Below, piece after piece: positions 42,101 to 50,354 of a stretch of DNA of 64,000 nt (positions within the stretch are counted from its first letter, which is position 1; each line of letters starts with the position of its first letter). Source of the stretch: CAZEAB01 sp964552945 (GTDB lineage Archaea > Nanobdellota > Nanobdellia > Woesearchaeales > GW2011-AR9); the NCBI GenBank assembly GCA_964552945.1, contig CAZKIP010000005.1, positions 1 through 64,000 of the forward strand. Reading direction: 5' to 3'. Made by a program: the position numbers and the translations under genes. The notes below the pieces were generated by a model. That model was given only the letters and a program-made list of their open reading frames with translations, was not told the origin of the DNA and did not search any database.

Positions 42101-45067
42101 GAAGCAATTCTATGGGATGACGCTAGAAGTGGTAAATTAATTAACAACACCATTATAACTTACACTGCAACATCGCCAGCAATTTTTATACCTCCAAATT
42201 CCAATAATACTTATATCACAAAAAACAACCTAACTACAAAAGATAACTCTTATGCCCTAGATGTTGTTGGAAGAGACAACAACATTACAAATAATACCTT
42301 TTTATCAACTAATTCAGCTGGGATAAGAGTTGTTTATGCTCAAGGGGTGAAGAATTTATTCAAAAACAATTTCATCCAAGGATATCCTTTTGGTTCCATT
42401 GGAATTGATGTAAACAACCTCAATAATACTTTTTTAAACAATACAATAATCATGAATAGTTCTTCATCATGGGGAGTTCGTATTACAGATGGTAACTACA
42501 CTCATCTTGAAAACAATACAATAAATGTAACAGGAGCAACAAGCTATGGGATATATCTTTCTGATAGTTCTGAAAGAAACTCTTTAATTAACAATCTTCT
42601 AGAAACTAATTCCTCAGATTCATTTTCAATTTTCGATGAAACTGATGACAATAAAATAAATTATATGAGTTACATTAACGCATCAAGCAAAATTGAATGG
42701 GTGGATAATGGATCAAGAAGTTTCTTAAGAAATTTAACTTTTAATGGGACCATTGGTCCAAATACAAACATTTATTTAGGAAATGGAACCGTAGCTGTCG
42801 ATACATCGGCATTTGACAATGGAAAAATTAATTCTACTGTCAACATTACTTTTTATGGATTAGATTTAGAATTTGCAGATGCAGTTATCAAAATCCATAG
42901 TTTTAGCACAGATGGTGTAACCATAGATAGTTCAGGTTCAGATTGTGTAGGAGATTCTTGTGAGATTATTAGTTACACTGGAGGGACTTTAAGATTCAAT
43001 AGTACATCATTGGGAAGTTTATTTGCAAACAACTCAGAGGATTTAACTCCACCAAATGTAACCATCCTAACTCCAATAAACACAAGTAATTTTTCAAAAA
43101 CATCTAGTAATCAAACATTTAACGTAAGTATTAATGAGGCTAATATTTATGGGGTATTATTCATTTTTGATAATGGTTCTGGAGTAGATTTCAACATTAC
43201 AGCAAATAACAATTCGGGATATTGGGCTGCACCATACAACGTTTCCACTTTGGCAGAAGGAACACAAACAGTTAGAGTGTCTGCAAATGATACGGCAGGA
43301 AACATAAATAGTACACAACAGGTTACAATTACAACAGATTATACAGCCCCAAATGTAACTATCATCTCACCAACTAACAGAAGCAATTACTCCTTTACTT
43401 CAAGCAATCAAACGTTCAACACATCAGTATTTGATGCAAACATCAAAACAGTCTGGTTCTCATTTGATAATGGAACGGGAACAGATTTTAACATTACAGC
43501 AAATAATAACTCTGGGTATTGGGCTGCACCATACAATGTATCAACACTAGCAGAAGGAACACAAACAATAACGATTATAGCAAACGATTCAGCAGGAAAT
43601 GTAAACACAACACAAAGCATTACAATAACAACTGATTACACTGTACCTGTAGTTAACATCACATTCCCAACTAACGGAACCAATTTCAGCATTGGATCTT
43701 ATAATCAAACTTTCAATGTAAGTATCCAAGAAAGAGACATAGGAACTGTCTTATTTAATTTTGATAATTCATCCGGAACAGGATTCAACCTTACTCCAAC
43801 AAATCAATCAGGATATTGGGTAGCTAGTTACAATGTTTCAAAGCTAGCAAATGGAACACACCTATTAACAATTTTAGTTAACGACACTGTAAACAATAAA
43901 AATAATACGCAAACAATAAATTTCACTTTTGATAATAGAACAATGCCTGTCGCTCCTGCCCCTGCAGGTGCAGGAAATACAGGAAGTAGTGGAGGAGGAG
44001 GTTCAAGTTCCTCCTCTGATTCAGGAGGGGGAGGGTCCCTTCCAATAAAAGAACCCGCTCCTAAATCGGTTGCCCCTGAAGATTTTGAAAAATCAGAAAA
44101 AGATGTTGTAGAAGAAAAAGTAGAAAAAGAAGATTCAAGTGAACAAGTAGATTCAAAAGGAGTAGCCGCAACTACTATAAAAGCCCTTAAATCTGCCAAG
44201 TCTACTTTTAGCGCAACTGGGAAAGCATTTTTCTCTGGAGAATTTTTATTAGATATGTCTGGGGTTTGGATTCTATTAATCTCCCTAATGTTACTTTCTG
44301 TATTGTTATTATTTGTTACCTTTAGACACAAGAAGCGCTTTATCCCTTATTATGTTTCAGATTATCCCTCTCCAGAATTACAAGTTGAAAGAACCAGCCA
44401 TTTACGCCAATTAAGATCACAAGTAAGAAATGCGGGTGCTGGAGTTAAGAGAGAAATTAGTTCTTTATTAGCTAAAGGAAGAATTCATCAAACTTCTTTG
44501 AAATGGCTACAGAATTGGGTCGAAACGATGCAAGGCAAAGGAGATTCGGAAGCTAAAATAAAGAGCTTATTACAACATAATCCTAATGTGACCCCTCAGA
44601 TGATTAAAGTGGTTTTAGATAGAATAAAAGCTAAAAAGTTATTGCAGAAGAAATATTCTCTATCCTTAAAAGAATTAGAGAAAATTGAAAAAGTGGTACT
44701 TAAGTTAGTTAAAAAAGGAAAAACCATCTCTGAGATAAAATCTATCTTCTCTGAAAATGGGTGGGATTCTTCAATCCTAGGTCCTTTTATTGAAGCATAT
44801 TCCAAACTAGTACGTAAAAGAAAATTTGTTGCTTATGGTGCACTTCAAATTTCACAAAAATTAGCAAGAAAAATGGTCAAAAAAACTCACAATTTATCTT
44901 CCATCGAGATAAAACAATTAGAATCTTTCATTGACGATTGTTATAATAGAAACATTCCTATGGGGGAAGTAGTTGATGGTTTGGTTGAAAGTGGATGGAC
45001 TTACAAGGAGATTGATTCATTGGTTAGAATACGTTATCGGATGGGCCTTTATAATGTTGTCCTATGA
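39146..45067 (+). CDS. Giant multidomain surface protein (LamG, beta-helix, Ig-like, TM)
   Basis: 1973 residues. An N-terminal membrane segment (about 19-35) is followed by an SITGAAV motif, then a region about 80-290. Two LamG/concanavalin-like modules (about 292-598 and 606-907) follow, then a right-handed parallel beta-helix (about 914-1170, NNT-rich rungs). Three Ig-like repeats (about 1305-1596), a Gly/Ser linker, one membrane helix (about 1699-1726) and a 245-residue cytoplasmic tail with three similar helical repeats complete it. N-x-S/T sequons are abundant, suggesting heavy N-glycosylation. Likely an adhesin or cell-contact protein; coupled to an ArsR gene. Confidence 0.92.
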   Translation: MKRKIRSKKAEKCLHKERVILVMLLSAVLLFFLASSPNFGTKTIVDSVDYFNQVSLFDGSSITGAAVIGISSTDNDDDLGTFVDDFADGISNTSRWFNHTTRMTIHHENELMRFNASLASTEGNASIITIENLSMHSFNITANVTLQNTSDSLSTDALATIELSLFNQTNLSQTTTCSVNLEESSGGAYYLYFGNSTTSNPPPTIINAEMANIGDNLTGLLRMEYINDTETINCTFTTGFDSYSVKGVTKDIGQDFGAGILSQLTTQGGAASGDVNATIASFNYSLAPVASANNEPTSTILLNTTDLTANDTNQNLTAYSETSDLDNDDVFVVYNWLLNGSSVMVLNMPFLPNDNNESASTHNYALGDNGNNTGGASWNSTGGFDFNGSYEFDSIDDYLSLENSGQYEPTMNFSIEAWVYVKGSGNNGGQNGIVNKDGGFNDGFNFAIGDSSAPTVNFGTGDSGASDIETITELNLNEWTHVVASYNGSNTSIYINGALDFVGTRTGALAYSTGDLEIGRNRDTPPGQEGYFNGSIDNVRIWNITLTPEQISALYKNRTDLIVSQELSVGDNWTVDVTPNDGVLDGAINRSNDLLVLDVTAPAANNDPTSTILLNTTDLTKNDTNQNLTAYVDTSDLDADTVNVVYNWLLNGSSVMVLNMPFLPNDGNETASTHNYALGDNGNVTGATWNSTGGFDFNGSYEFDSVDDYISIRDRSEFELTSNITIEAWFYLKGNGSTGISGLLNKDGGFGNGFDIELGTDDLLNVAFNTGDFGSTTLETAANAISLNRWTHLVIMYNGSNTSIYIDGALNVVGTKTGALTYSTGDLEIGRAINSSGQEGYFNGSIDNVRIWNRTLTPEQISALYKNRTDLIVSQELNVGDNWTVDVTPNDGVLDGAINRSNDLLVLDIVAAAPSCGTLTSNTTLTEDINSTETCFTIGAHGITLDCDNYLINYSTEGSGNGIDNTGYHNVTIKDCRIEQYGNTGEAILWDDARSGKLINNTIITYTATSPAIFIPPNSNNTYITKNNLTTKDNSYALDVVGRDNNITNNTFLSTNSAGIRVVYAQGVKNLFKNNFIQGYPFGSIGIDVNNLNNTFLNNTIIMNSSSSWGVRITDGNYTHLENNTINVTGATSYGIYLSDSSERNSLINNLLETNSSDSFSIFDETDDNKINYMSYINASSKIEWVDNGSRSFLRNLTFNGTIGPNTNIYLGNGTVAVDTSAFDNGKINSTVNITFYGLDLEFADAVIKIHSFSTDGVTIDSSGSDCVGDSCEIISYTGGTLRFNSTSLGSLFANNSEDLTPPNVTILTPINTSNFSKTSSNQTFNVSINEANIYGVLFIFDNGSGVDFNITANNNSGYWAAPYNVSTLAEGTQTVRVSANDTAGNINSTQQVTITTDYTAPNVTIISPTNRSNYSFTSSNQTFNTSVFDANIKTVWFSFDNGTGTDFNITANNNSGYWAAPYNVSTLAEGTQTITIIANDSAGNVNTTQSITITTDYTVPVVNITFPTNGTNFSIGSYNQTFNVSIQERDIGTVLFNFDNSSGTGFNLTPTNQSGYWVASYNVSKLANGTHLLTILVNDTVNNKNNTQTINFTFDNRTMPVAPAPAGAGNTGSSGGGGSSSSSDSGGGGSLPIKEPAPKSVAPEDFEKSEKDVVEEKVEKEDSSEQVDSKGVAATTIKALKSAKSTFSATGKAFFSGEFLLDMSGVWILLISLMLLSVLLLFVTFRHKKRFIPYYVSDYPSPELQVERTSHLRQLRSQVRNAGAGVKREISSLLAKGRIHQTSLKWLQNWVETMQGKGDSEAKIKSLLQHNPNVTPQMIKVVLDRIKAKKLLQKKYSLSLKELEKIEKVVLKLVKKGKTISEIKSIFSENGWDSSILGPFIEAYSKLVRKRKFVAYGALQISQKLARKMVKKTHNLSSIEIKQLESFIDDCYNRNIPMGEVVDGLVESGWTYKEIDSLVRIRYRMGLYNVVL
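40021..41878 (+). repeat. Intragenic duplication of a LamG module, about 0.9 kb
   Basis: Segments starting near 40028 and 40963 repeat almost base for base over long blocks, for example around the strings coding NDxDLTxNDTNQNLTAY, LLNGSSVMVLNMPF and the last 100 codons (ISALYKNRTDLIVSQEL). The middle of each module has diverged. Confidence 0.9.
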
Positions 45068-45129
45068 AGAATTCTCTAAACCACGATCACATGATTGGTC
45101 TCCGAAAACATCTCTCAAGAACCGCAACC

Positions 45130-45191
45130 TTTATAAAGCCCTGCTCTCTATTTTTTATACTACTTTATCGTCGATAAAATAACTTATAAAA
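45130..45191 (+). promoter_or_regulatory. gyrA promoter region with palindrome between two TATA boxes
   Basis: TTTATAAA at 45130-45137, a palindrome TTTATCG-T-CGATAAA at 45164-45178, and TTATAAAA at 45184-45191, about 26 bp before the gyrA ATG. The palindrome is placed where an activator or repressor could act on the proximal TATA. Confidence 0.55.
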
Positions 45192-45212
45192 ATCTTAAAT
45201 TATGTATTAAAA

Positions 45213-47675
45213 ATGACCCATTCAGAAATACAAAAAAGCTCAGATCATGACAAAATTGTTCCTCGTGTTATTGAGGAGGAAATGAAGACAGCTTACATTA
45301 ATTATGCCATGTCAGTTATTGTAGGTAGGGCCCTTCCAGATGTCAGAGACGGCTTAAAACCAGTGCATAGGAGGATCCTATATGCTATGTTTGAAATTGG
45401 TTTAACTCACAATAAGTCTTTTAAAAAATGTGCTAGAATTGTAGGTCAAGTTTTAGGTGCATATCATCCTCATGGTGATGCTTCAGTTTACGATGCTTTG
45501 GTGAGAATGGCACAAGATTTCTCGCTCCGTTATCCATTAATTAGGGGACAGGGTAATTTTGGTTCCATTGATGGTGATTCTGCAGCTGCATATCGTTATA
45601 CAGAAGCTAAGTTAAACAAGTTTGCTGAGGAACTTCTCAAAGATATTGATAAAAAAACAGTTATTTTTAAAGACAATTTTGACGGTTCTCTACAAGAACC
45701 TTCGGTTCTTCCATCTAAGATTCCTAACCTTTTGGTAAATGGTTCTTCTGGTATCGCCGTAGGAATGGCTACCAACATCCCCCCTCACAATTTAACTGAA
45801 GTTTGTGAAGGAGTTATTTCATTAATTGATAATCCTGAAATTACTGTTGAAGAATTAATTAAAATTATTCCTGGTCCCGATTTTCCTACTGGGGGGACTA
45901 TTAATTGTGGGAGTGCTCTTTATCATGCTTATGCTCACGGGAAAGGTAAAGTAACAATAAAAGCGGTATCCGATGTTACGGATAGTAAAATAATTATTAG
46001 CGAGATTCCTTATCAAGTTAACAAGGAAGAGATGATTAAACAAATTGCTAATTTAGTTAGAGACAAAGTTATTACAGGAATTCGTAATATTAACGATGAA
46101 TCTGATAAAGATGGGATTAGGGTTGTAATTGATCTTAAACAAGGTACAGATGGTCAAGTCATTTTAAATCAACTTTACAAACATAGTCGTTTAAAAATTT
46201 CTTTTGGGATGAATATGCTGGCTTTAGTAGATTCTCGGCCTCGAGTTCTTGGATTGAAAGATATTTTGCATTATCACATTCTCCATAGAAAAGAAGTAAT
46301 TACCAATAAAACAAAATATGAGTTGGAACAAGCTCAGAAGAGGGTCCACATTTTAGATGGATTACTTGTTGCGCTTAACAATATTGATGAAATTATTCCA
46401 GGTATAAAGAGAAGTAGGACAGTAGATGAAGCAGAACTATTTCTAATGGAAGGATACTCTCTTTCTAAGATTCAAGCCAAAGCCGTTTTAGAGATGCGAT
46501 TACAGAAATTGGCTTCTTTGGAGCAAGATAAAATTAGGGATGAACACAAAAGTTTATTGGAAAAAATTGAAGAATTTTTAGCAATTTTATCTTCTGAAGA
46601 AAAAGTTCTAAACATTATCAAGCAAGAAATGGAAGAAATGAAAAACAATTATGGAGATGAAAGGCGTTCACAAATTGTTATTGGGGATGATGACGGCGGA
46701 TTTGACATTGAAGAATTGATTGAAGAAGGAACCGCTGTTGTAACTCTTACCAATGCAGGATATGCAAAAAGACTGTCTATTGATACCTATAAAGTTCAAC
46801 ATAGAGGGGGAAGGGGGGTAAAAGCTGCTGGAACAAAAGATGAAGATTTTGTAGAAAGATTATATGTTACTTCAACTCACGATTATCTTCTTTGTTTTAC
46901 CGATAAAGGACAAGTTTACTGGCTTAAAGTTTATTTAATACCTGAAGGAAGTCGTCAATCTAAAGGGAAACATATCGCAAATTTACTTGAACTTAAAGAA
47001 GGAGAAAAAATAAATGCCATAATCCCCGTCCGTGATTTTAAAGAAGGCTATCTATTCATGGCAACTAAGAAAGGAACGGTTAAGAAAACTGAACTAACTT
47101 GTTTCTCAAAACCTCGAAAAGGAGGAATTAGGGCCATTGCTCTAGATGATGACGACTCTTTAATTGGTGTTAAACATACTTCTGGAGAGAAAGAGATTAT
47201 ATTAGCTACCAAAGAAGGTCAAGCAAATCGTTTTAATGAACAAAATGTCCGTCCAATGGGTAGAACAGCAAGAGGAGTTCGAGGAATTCGTCTTAAGGGA
47301 GAAGAAGATTATGTTATTGGTATGATTATTGCAGAAGAAGGTAAAAATATTCTTACTTTGACAGAGAAAGGTTATGGTAAAAGAACTCCAATTAGTGATT
47401 ATCGGTTATGTAATAGAGGAGGGAAAGGAGTTACAAACATTAAGGTTACAGAAAAGAATGGTCCAGTTCAATCTATCAAAGTAACAAGTGGCGATGAAGA
47501 ATTAATGCTTGTATCTAAGCAAGGTATTGGAATAAGGATAAGATGTGATTCTATCTCAACTATTGGAAGGGCTACTCAAGGAGTTAGAGTGATGAGATTG
47601 GGCGAAGGAGATCAACTTGCTGCCGCAGCAAAAATTGTTATTGAAGATGAAAATGTGGAAGAAACTGAAGAATGA
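45213..47675 (+). CDS. gyrA: DNA gyrase subunit A (bacterial type IIA)
   Basis: 820 residues. The winged-helix/tower core has GLKPVHRRILY, HPHGDASVYDALVRMAQDF and the catalytic tyrosine in AAAYRYTEAKL. The C-terminal beta-pinwheel repeats (about 500-810) include QHRGGRGVKA, close to the GyrA box (QRRGGKG), so this is gyrase rather than ParC/topo IV. It would introduce negative supercoils with GyrB. No gyrB is in the window, and Topo VI is also encoded (59438-62298). It overlaps the following gene by 4 bases. Confidence 0.96.
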   Translation: MTHSEIQKSSDHDKIVPRVIEEEMKTAYINYAMSVIVGRALPDVRDGLKPVHRRILYAMFEIGLTHNKSFKKCARIVGQVLGAYHPHGDASVYDALVRMAQDFSLRYPLIRGQGNFGSIDGDSAAAYRYTEAKLNKFAEELLKDIDKKTVIFKDNFDGSLQEPSVLPSKIPNLLVNGSSGIAVGMATNIPPHNLTEVCEGVISLIDNPEITVEELIKIIPGPDFPTGGTINCGSALYHAYAHGKGKVTIKAVSDVTDSKIIISEIPYQVNKEEMIKQIANLVRDKVITGIRNINDESDKDGIRVVIDLKQGTDGQVILNQLYKHSRLKISFGMNMLALVDSRPRVLGLKDILHYHILHRKEVITNKTKYELEQAQKRVHILDGLLVALNNIDEIIPGIKRSRTVDEAELFLMEGYSLSKIQAKAVLEMRLQKLASLEQDKIRDEHKSLLEKIEEFLAILSSEEKVLNIIKQEMEEMKNNYGDERRSQIVIGDDDGGFDIEELIEEGTAVVTLTNAGYAKRLSIDTYKVQHRGGRGVKAAGTKDEDFVERLYVTSTHDYLLCFTDKGQVYWLKVYLIPEGSRQSKGKHIANLLELKEGEKINAIIPVRDFKEGYLFMATKKGTVKKTELTCFSKPRKGGIRAIALDDDDSLIGVKHTSGEKEIILATKEGQANRFNEQNVRPMGRTARGVRGIRLKGEEDYVIGMIIAEEGKNILTLTEKGYGKRTPISDYRLCNRGGKGVTNIKVTEKNGPVQSIKVTSGDEELMLVSKQGIGIRIRCDSISTIGRATQGVRVMRLGEGDQLAAAAKIVIEDENVEETEE

Positions 47676-48769
47676 AATTTTATGCTTTATCAATTCCCGG
47701 ATTGGAAAAACTTTCTCAAAATGAAATCAAAGATTTGTTATTCGTTTCTGCAGAGATAGATTCTTTGGCTCTGAGATTTTCTTTGGAGGGTAAAAAAGAA
47801 ATAAGTGACTTCATTTCTCATTCTCAATCTATTAGAAGAATTGTTTTAGAAATATCTGAATGTTCTAATTTGGATAGCTTATCCTTTGATAAGATAGAAT
47901 TTCCTTGGAAGGAATTCTTTTCAGATTCATTAAGTTTTAAAGTTGGCGTAGAAGGTGTTAAGGGACAGGACAATCGTCTTGTAATTGCTAAGAAAGTTGT
48001 TGGAGAATTAATTTCTGTTTTAGAAAAGAATGATATAAAACCCGAAATTGAGTTGAAAAAACCAGATTTTTTAGTTAATGTTTTCTTCACTAACAATACT
48101 TATTTGATTGGTATTGATTTAGCTGGAGATGAACTTAATTCTCGCGAATACCGCGTGTTCCCTCACTCAGCTTCTTTTAAAGGAGATCTTGCTTATTATT
48201 TTGTTCGAAGGTCAGGTTTTGTTTCTGGAAATAAACTTTTGAGTGGATTTTGTAAAGATGGAGTTCTATCTATTGAGGCAGCTTTTTTTTCAGAAAAAAA
48301 AGAATGGAATTCTCTCTCTAAATTATCTCTGTCTAAATTTTCTTTTTTTAAAGATACGCTCAATAATTCTTTTGATAATGATAAGGACAATCAAGATTCA
48401 ACTCAAGAACCAAAAATAATGGCCTTTGATGAAAGTTCCCAAAACATAATTGCTGCCAGAAAGAACGCAAAATTGGGAAAAGTGAGTAATAAAATTAATT
48501 TTCACAAATATTCCCTGGAAGAATTAGATTTAAAATTTGAAAAGGAAATGTTTGATAACCTTATTTTTCAAATAACTACCAAAGATGAGAGTAAGATTAA
48601 TGAGATTTATTATCAAGCCAGTTACATTCTAAAAAAAGGTGGAAAAATGTTAATTATAGGAAGAAAAAACTGGGAATTATCAATTTCAGATAAATTTAAT
48701 TTAATCTCTAAAGAGGATTTCATCCATGGTCAGAGTACAATTACCTCTTGGTTGTTGGAAAAGAAGTAA
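47672..48769 (+). CDS. THUMP-domain RNA methyltransferase homologue, probably inactive
   Basis: 365 residues. The N-terminal THUMP-like region and the linker LAGDELNSREYRVFPHSA resemble the Trm14/RlmL (COG0116) family. In the Rossmann part the SAM motif normally reading DPxCGSGT is SGFCKDGVLSIEAA, and the catalytic NPPY is replaced in FDNLIFQITT. It therefore looks like a catalytically dead paralogue. ATGA overlap with gyrA implies coupled expression. It may still bind RNA. Confidence 0.8.
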   Translation: MKFYALSIPGLEKLSQNEIKDLLFVSAEIDSLALRFSLEGKKEISDFISHSQSIRRIVLEISECSNLDSLSFDKIEFPWKEFFSDSLSFKVGVEGVKGQDNRLVIAKKVVGELISVLEKNDIKPEIELKKPDFLVNVFFTNNTYLIGIDLAGDELNSREYRVFPHSASFKGDLAYYFVRRSGFVSGNKLLSGFCKDGVLSIEAAFFSEKKEWNSLSKLSLSKFSFFKDTLNNSFDNDKDNQDSTQEPKIMAFDESSQNIIAARKNAKLGKVSNKINFHKYSLEELDLKFEKEMFDNLIFQITTKDESKINEIYYQASYILKKGGKMLIIGRKNWELSISDKFNLISKEDFIHGQSTITSWLLEKK

Positions 48770-48827
48770 GCTCAAAAACAAATGTCAAAAACAAATTATT
48801 TAAATACTTTTAAAAGTTGTTTATGGT

Positions 48828-49583
48828 ATGACTAGCTTTATTGAGTTGGGAGAACGTGTAAAAAAATTTCTTAGATTTAGTAAGCAAGAGATGATTACCA
48901 TTTTAATTGCTGTCTTTGTTACTGCTTTTATTTTTTCTTTTCGTGATTGGGGAGAAGATACTTTCAACTTAACCCTAGGGCTTACAAACCTATTTTTGGT
49001 TTTTCTTGTTGCAGGATTTTCTTTCTTTTTCAGGCAATCTTGCCAGAAAATCTATGCTTTAAGTACAGGATATAAAGCCGAATTCAAAATTTGGTGGGGA
49101 GGAATTGCAATTGCCCTAGTTTTTGCTTTCCTCAGTGCTGGAAGAATTCCTTTAATTATAGCAGGAACAATGGTTTCAGCATTTATGATAAAACAACGGT
49201 TGGGAGAGTTTAGGTATGGTTTTTCTTATGGAGAAGCATCTATGACTGGAATGTGGGGCCTTCTTGGTAACTTAATTGCTGCCATTTTCTTTTCTATTGG
49301 CGCTTATTTTTTACCTGGCAATTATTTCTTTGATATGGGAGTATTTCTTAACATAATCATGGCTTTTTGCTCTTTAATACCTTTACCACAACTCGATGGC
49401 CTTCATATTTTCTTTGGAAGTAGGGCTGTCTATGTTCTTGGCATAATTTTTTCACTTTTAGCTACACTCTTACTTTTAGGTCACAAAGTAAATTTATTAC
49501 CTCATAAAGTAGGTTTGGTTGCTGCTATAGTTATTGGTGTAGTTGGGGGAATAATTTATATTTTAGTGATGTCTGAAAAATAA
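48828..49583 (+). CDS. M50-like membrane protein lacking the zinc site
   Basis: 251 residues, about seven hydrophobic segments. It aligns with site-2 protease homologues, including the one at 17197: where that protein reads FHELGHKFVAQKYG, this has FRQSCQKIYALSTG, followed in both by AEF. The late motif LPQLDGLHIFFG keeps Leu-Asp-Gly. With HExxH lost, it cannot be a metalloprotease of this class and is best called a pseudo-protease. A TATA-like TATTTAAATAC lies about 28 bp upstream. Confidence 0.8.
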   Translation: MTSFIELGERVKKFLRFSKQEMITILIAVFVTAFIFSFRDWGEDTFNLTLGLTNLFLVFLVAGFSFFFRQSCQKIYALSTGYKAEFKIWWGGIAIALVFAFLSAGRIPLIIAGTMVSAFMIKQRLGEFRYGFSYGEASMTGMWGLLGNLIAAIFFSIGAYFLPGNYFFDMGVFLNIIMAFCSLIPLPQLDGLHIFFGSRAVYVLGIIFSLLATLLLLGHKVNLLPHKVGLVAAIVIGVVGGIIYILVMSEK

Positions 49584-49612
49584 GAATTTAAACAAAGTTA
49601 AAAAACATTAAA

Positions 49613-49954
49613 ATGGTAAAATATGAAGAACAATGGGCAGAAGTCTTTGCGGTAGTCTTTTTGGCCGTTGGATTTATTGTCTCAGTACTTATAAAAAGTG
49701 CTTATTATAGTTATTTGTCTGTCTTTCTGGGAGGATTTATTTCAGCCAGACTTTACTATTTAAAAAGGTTTAAAGAGCCAATTCTTCCCTTTATTTTAAT
49801 CATTATAGGTTTTCTAGTTGGATATCTTGTAGGTAGCATTTGGGTAAGCAGATTTGTGGTATTTCTCTCATTTTGTATAGGTTTTGCTCTATCTTATTAT
49901 TTACATAAGAAGAAAATTTTAGTAATGTTTAAAAGTGAGCTCTTCTTTAAGTAA
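49613..49954 (+). CDS. Small membrane protein
   Basis: 113 residues with four hydrophobic segments. It follows the M50-like gene by 29 bp and precedes the next gene by 3 bp, suggesting one operon. No family recognised. Confidence 0.75.
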   Translation: MVKYEEQWAEVFAVVFLAVGFIVSVLIKSAYYSYLSVFLGGFISARLYYLKRFKEPILPFILIIIGFLVGYLVGSIWVSRFVVFLSFCIGFALSYYLHKKKILVMFKSELFFK

Positions 49955-49957
49955 AAT

Positions 49958-50257
49958 ATGGAGAAAAAATTTAATGCTAAGAGCGTAACCTTAAGTAGAA
50001 AACCAGGTAAAGATAAAGAAGGTTTATGGTCAGCCTTTATTGGAATATTTGATGAAAACAATCCTCATCTTAAAGGTCGCGCTCCTTTTAAAGTACTTGA
50101 GATTTCTCATGTAGAAAAAGTTCGTATTCGTGAACTTAGGAATGTTTCTTATTATCTCCTTGGCAATGATATTATTATCAACAACCTTAAAGAAGTGATA
50201 ATTAGTAAGGATAACAATATTGTTACTATTACTGGAAAACAGGATTTACCTAAATAA
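49958..50257 (+). CDS. Conserved-looking small soluble protein
   Basis: 99 residues, basic N-terminus, beta-rich pattern (KVLEISHVEKVRIREL, IIINNLKEVIIS). It is the last of the 48828-50257 group. No family recognised; no cysteines or catalytic motif. Confidence 0.7.
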   Translation: MEKKFNAKSVTLSRKPGKDKEGLWSAFIGIFDENNPHLKGRAPFKVLEISHVEKVRIRELRNVSYYLLGNDIIINNLKEVIISKDNNIVTITGKQDLPK

Positions 50258-50354
50258 ATAAGTGATTATTATTACTTTTGAATTCTCTTTTAATACCACA
50301 ACCCACTGGTCAACCACAGATAAACTATTTAAAGCACCTTCTCTCCTAATATTT

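Noticed and set aside
44973..45182. Open frame of 69 codons overlapping the end of the giant protein
   Set aside because: Shifted frame of the conserved tail repeat; its 3' half covers the gyrA promoter elements.
50262..50354. N-terminal extension of Hef
   Set aside because: The region contains the TATA element at about 50324-50333 and has no family similarity; GTG 50355 fits both spacing and homology.
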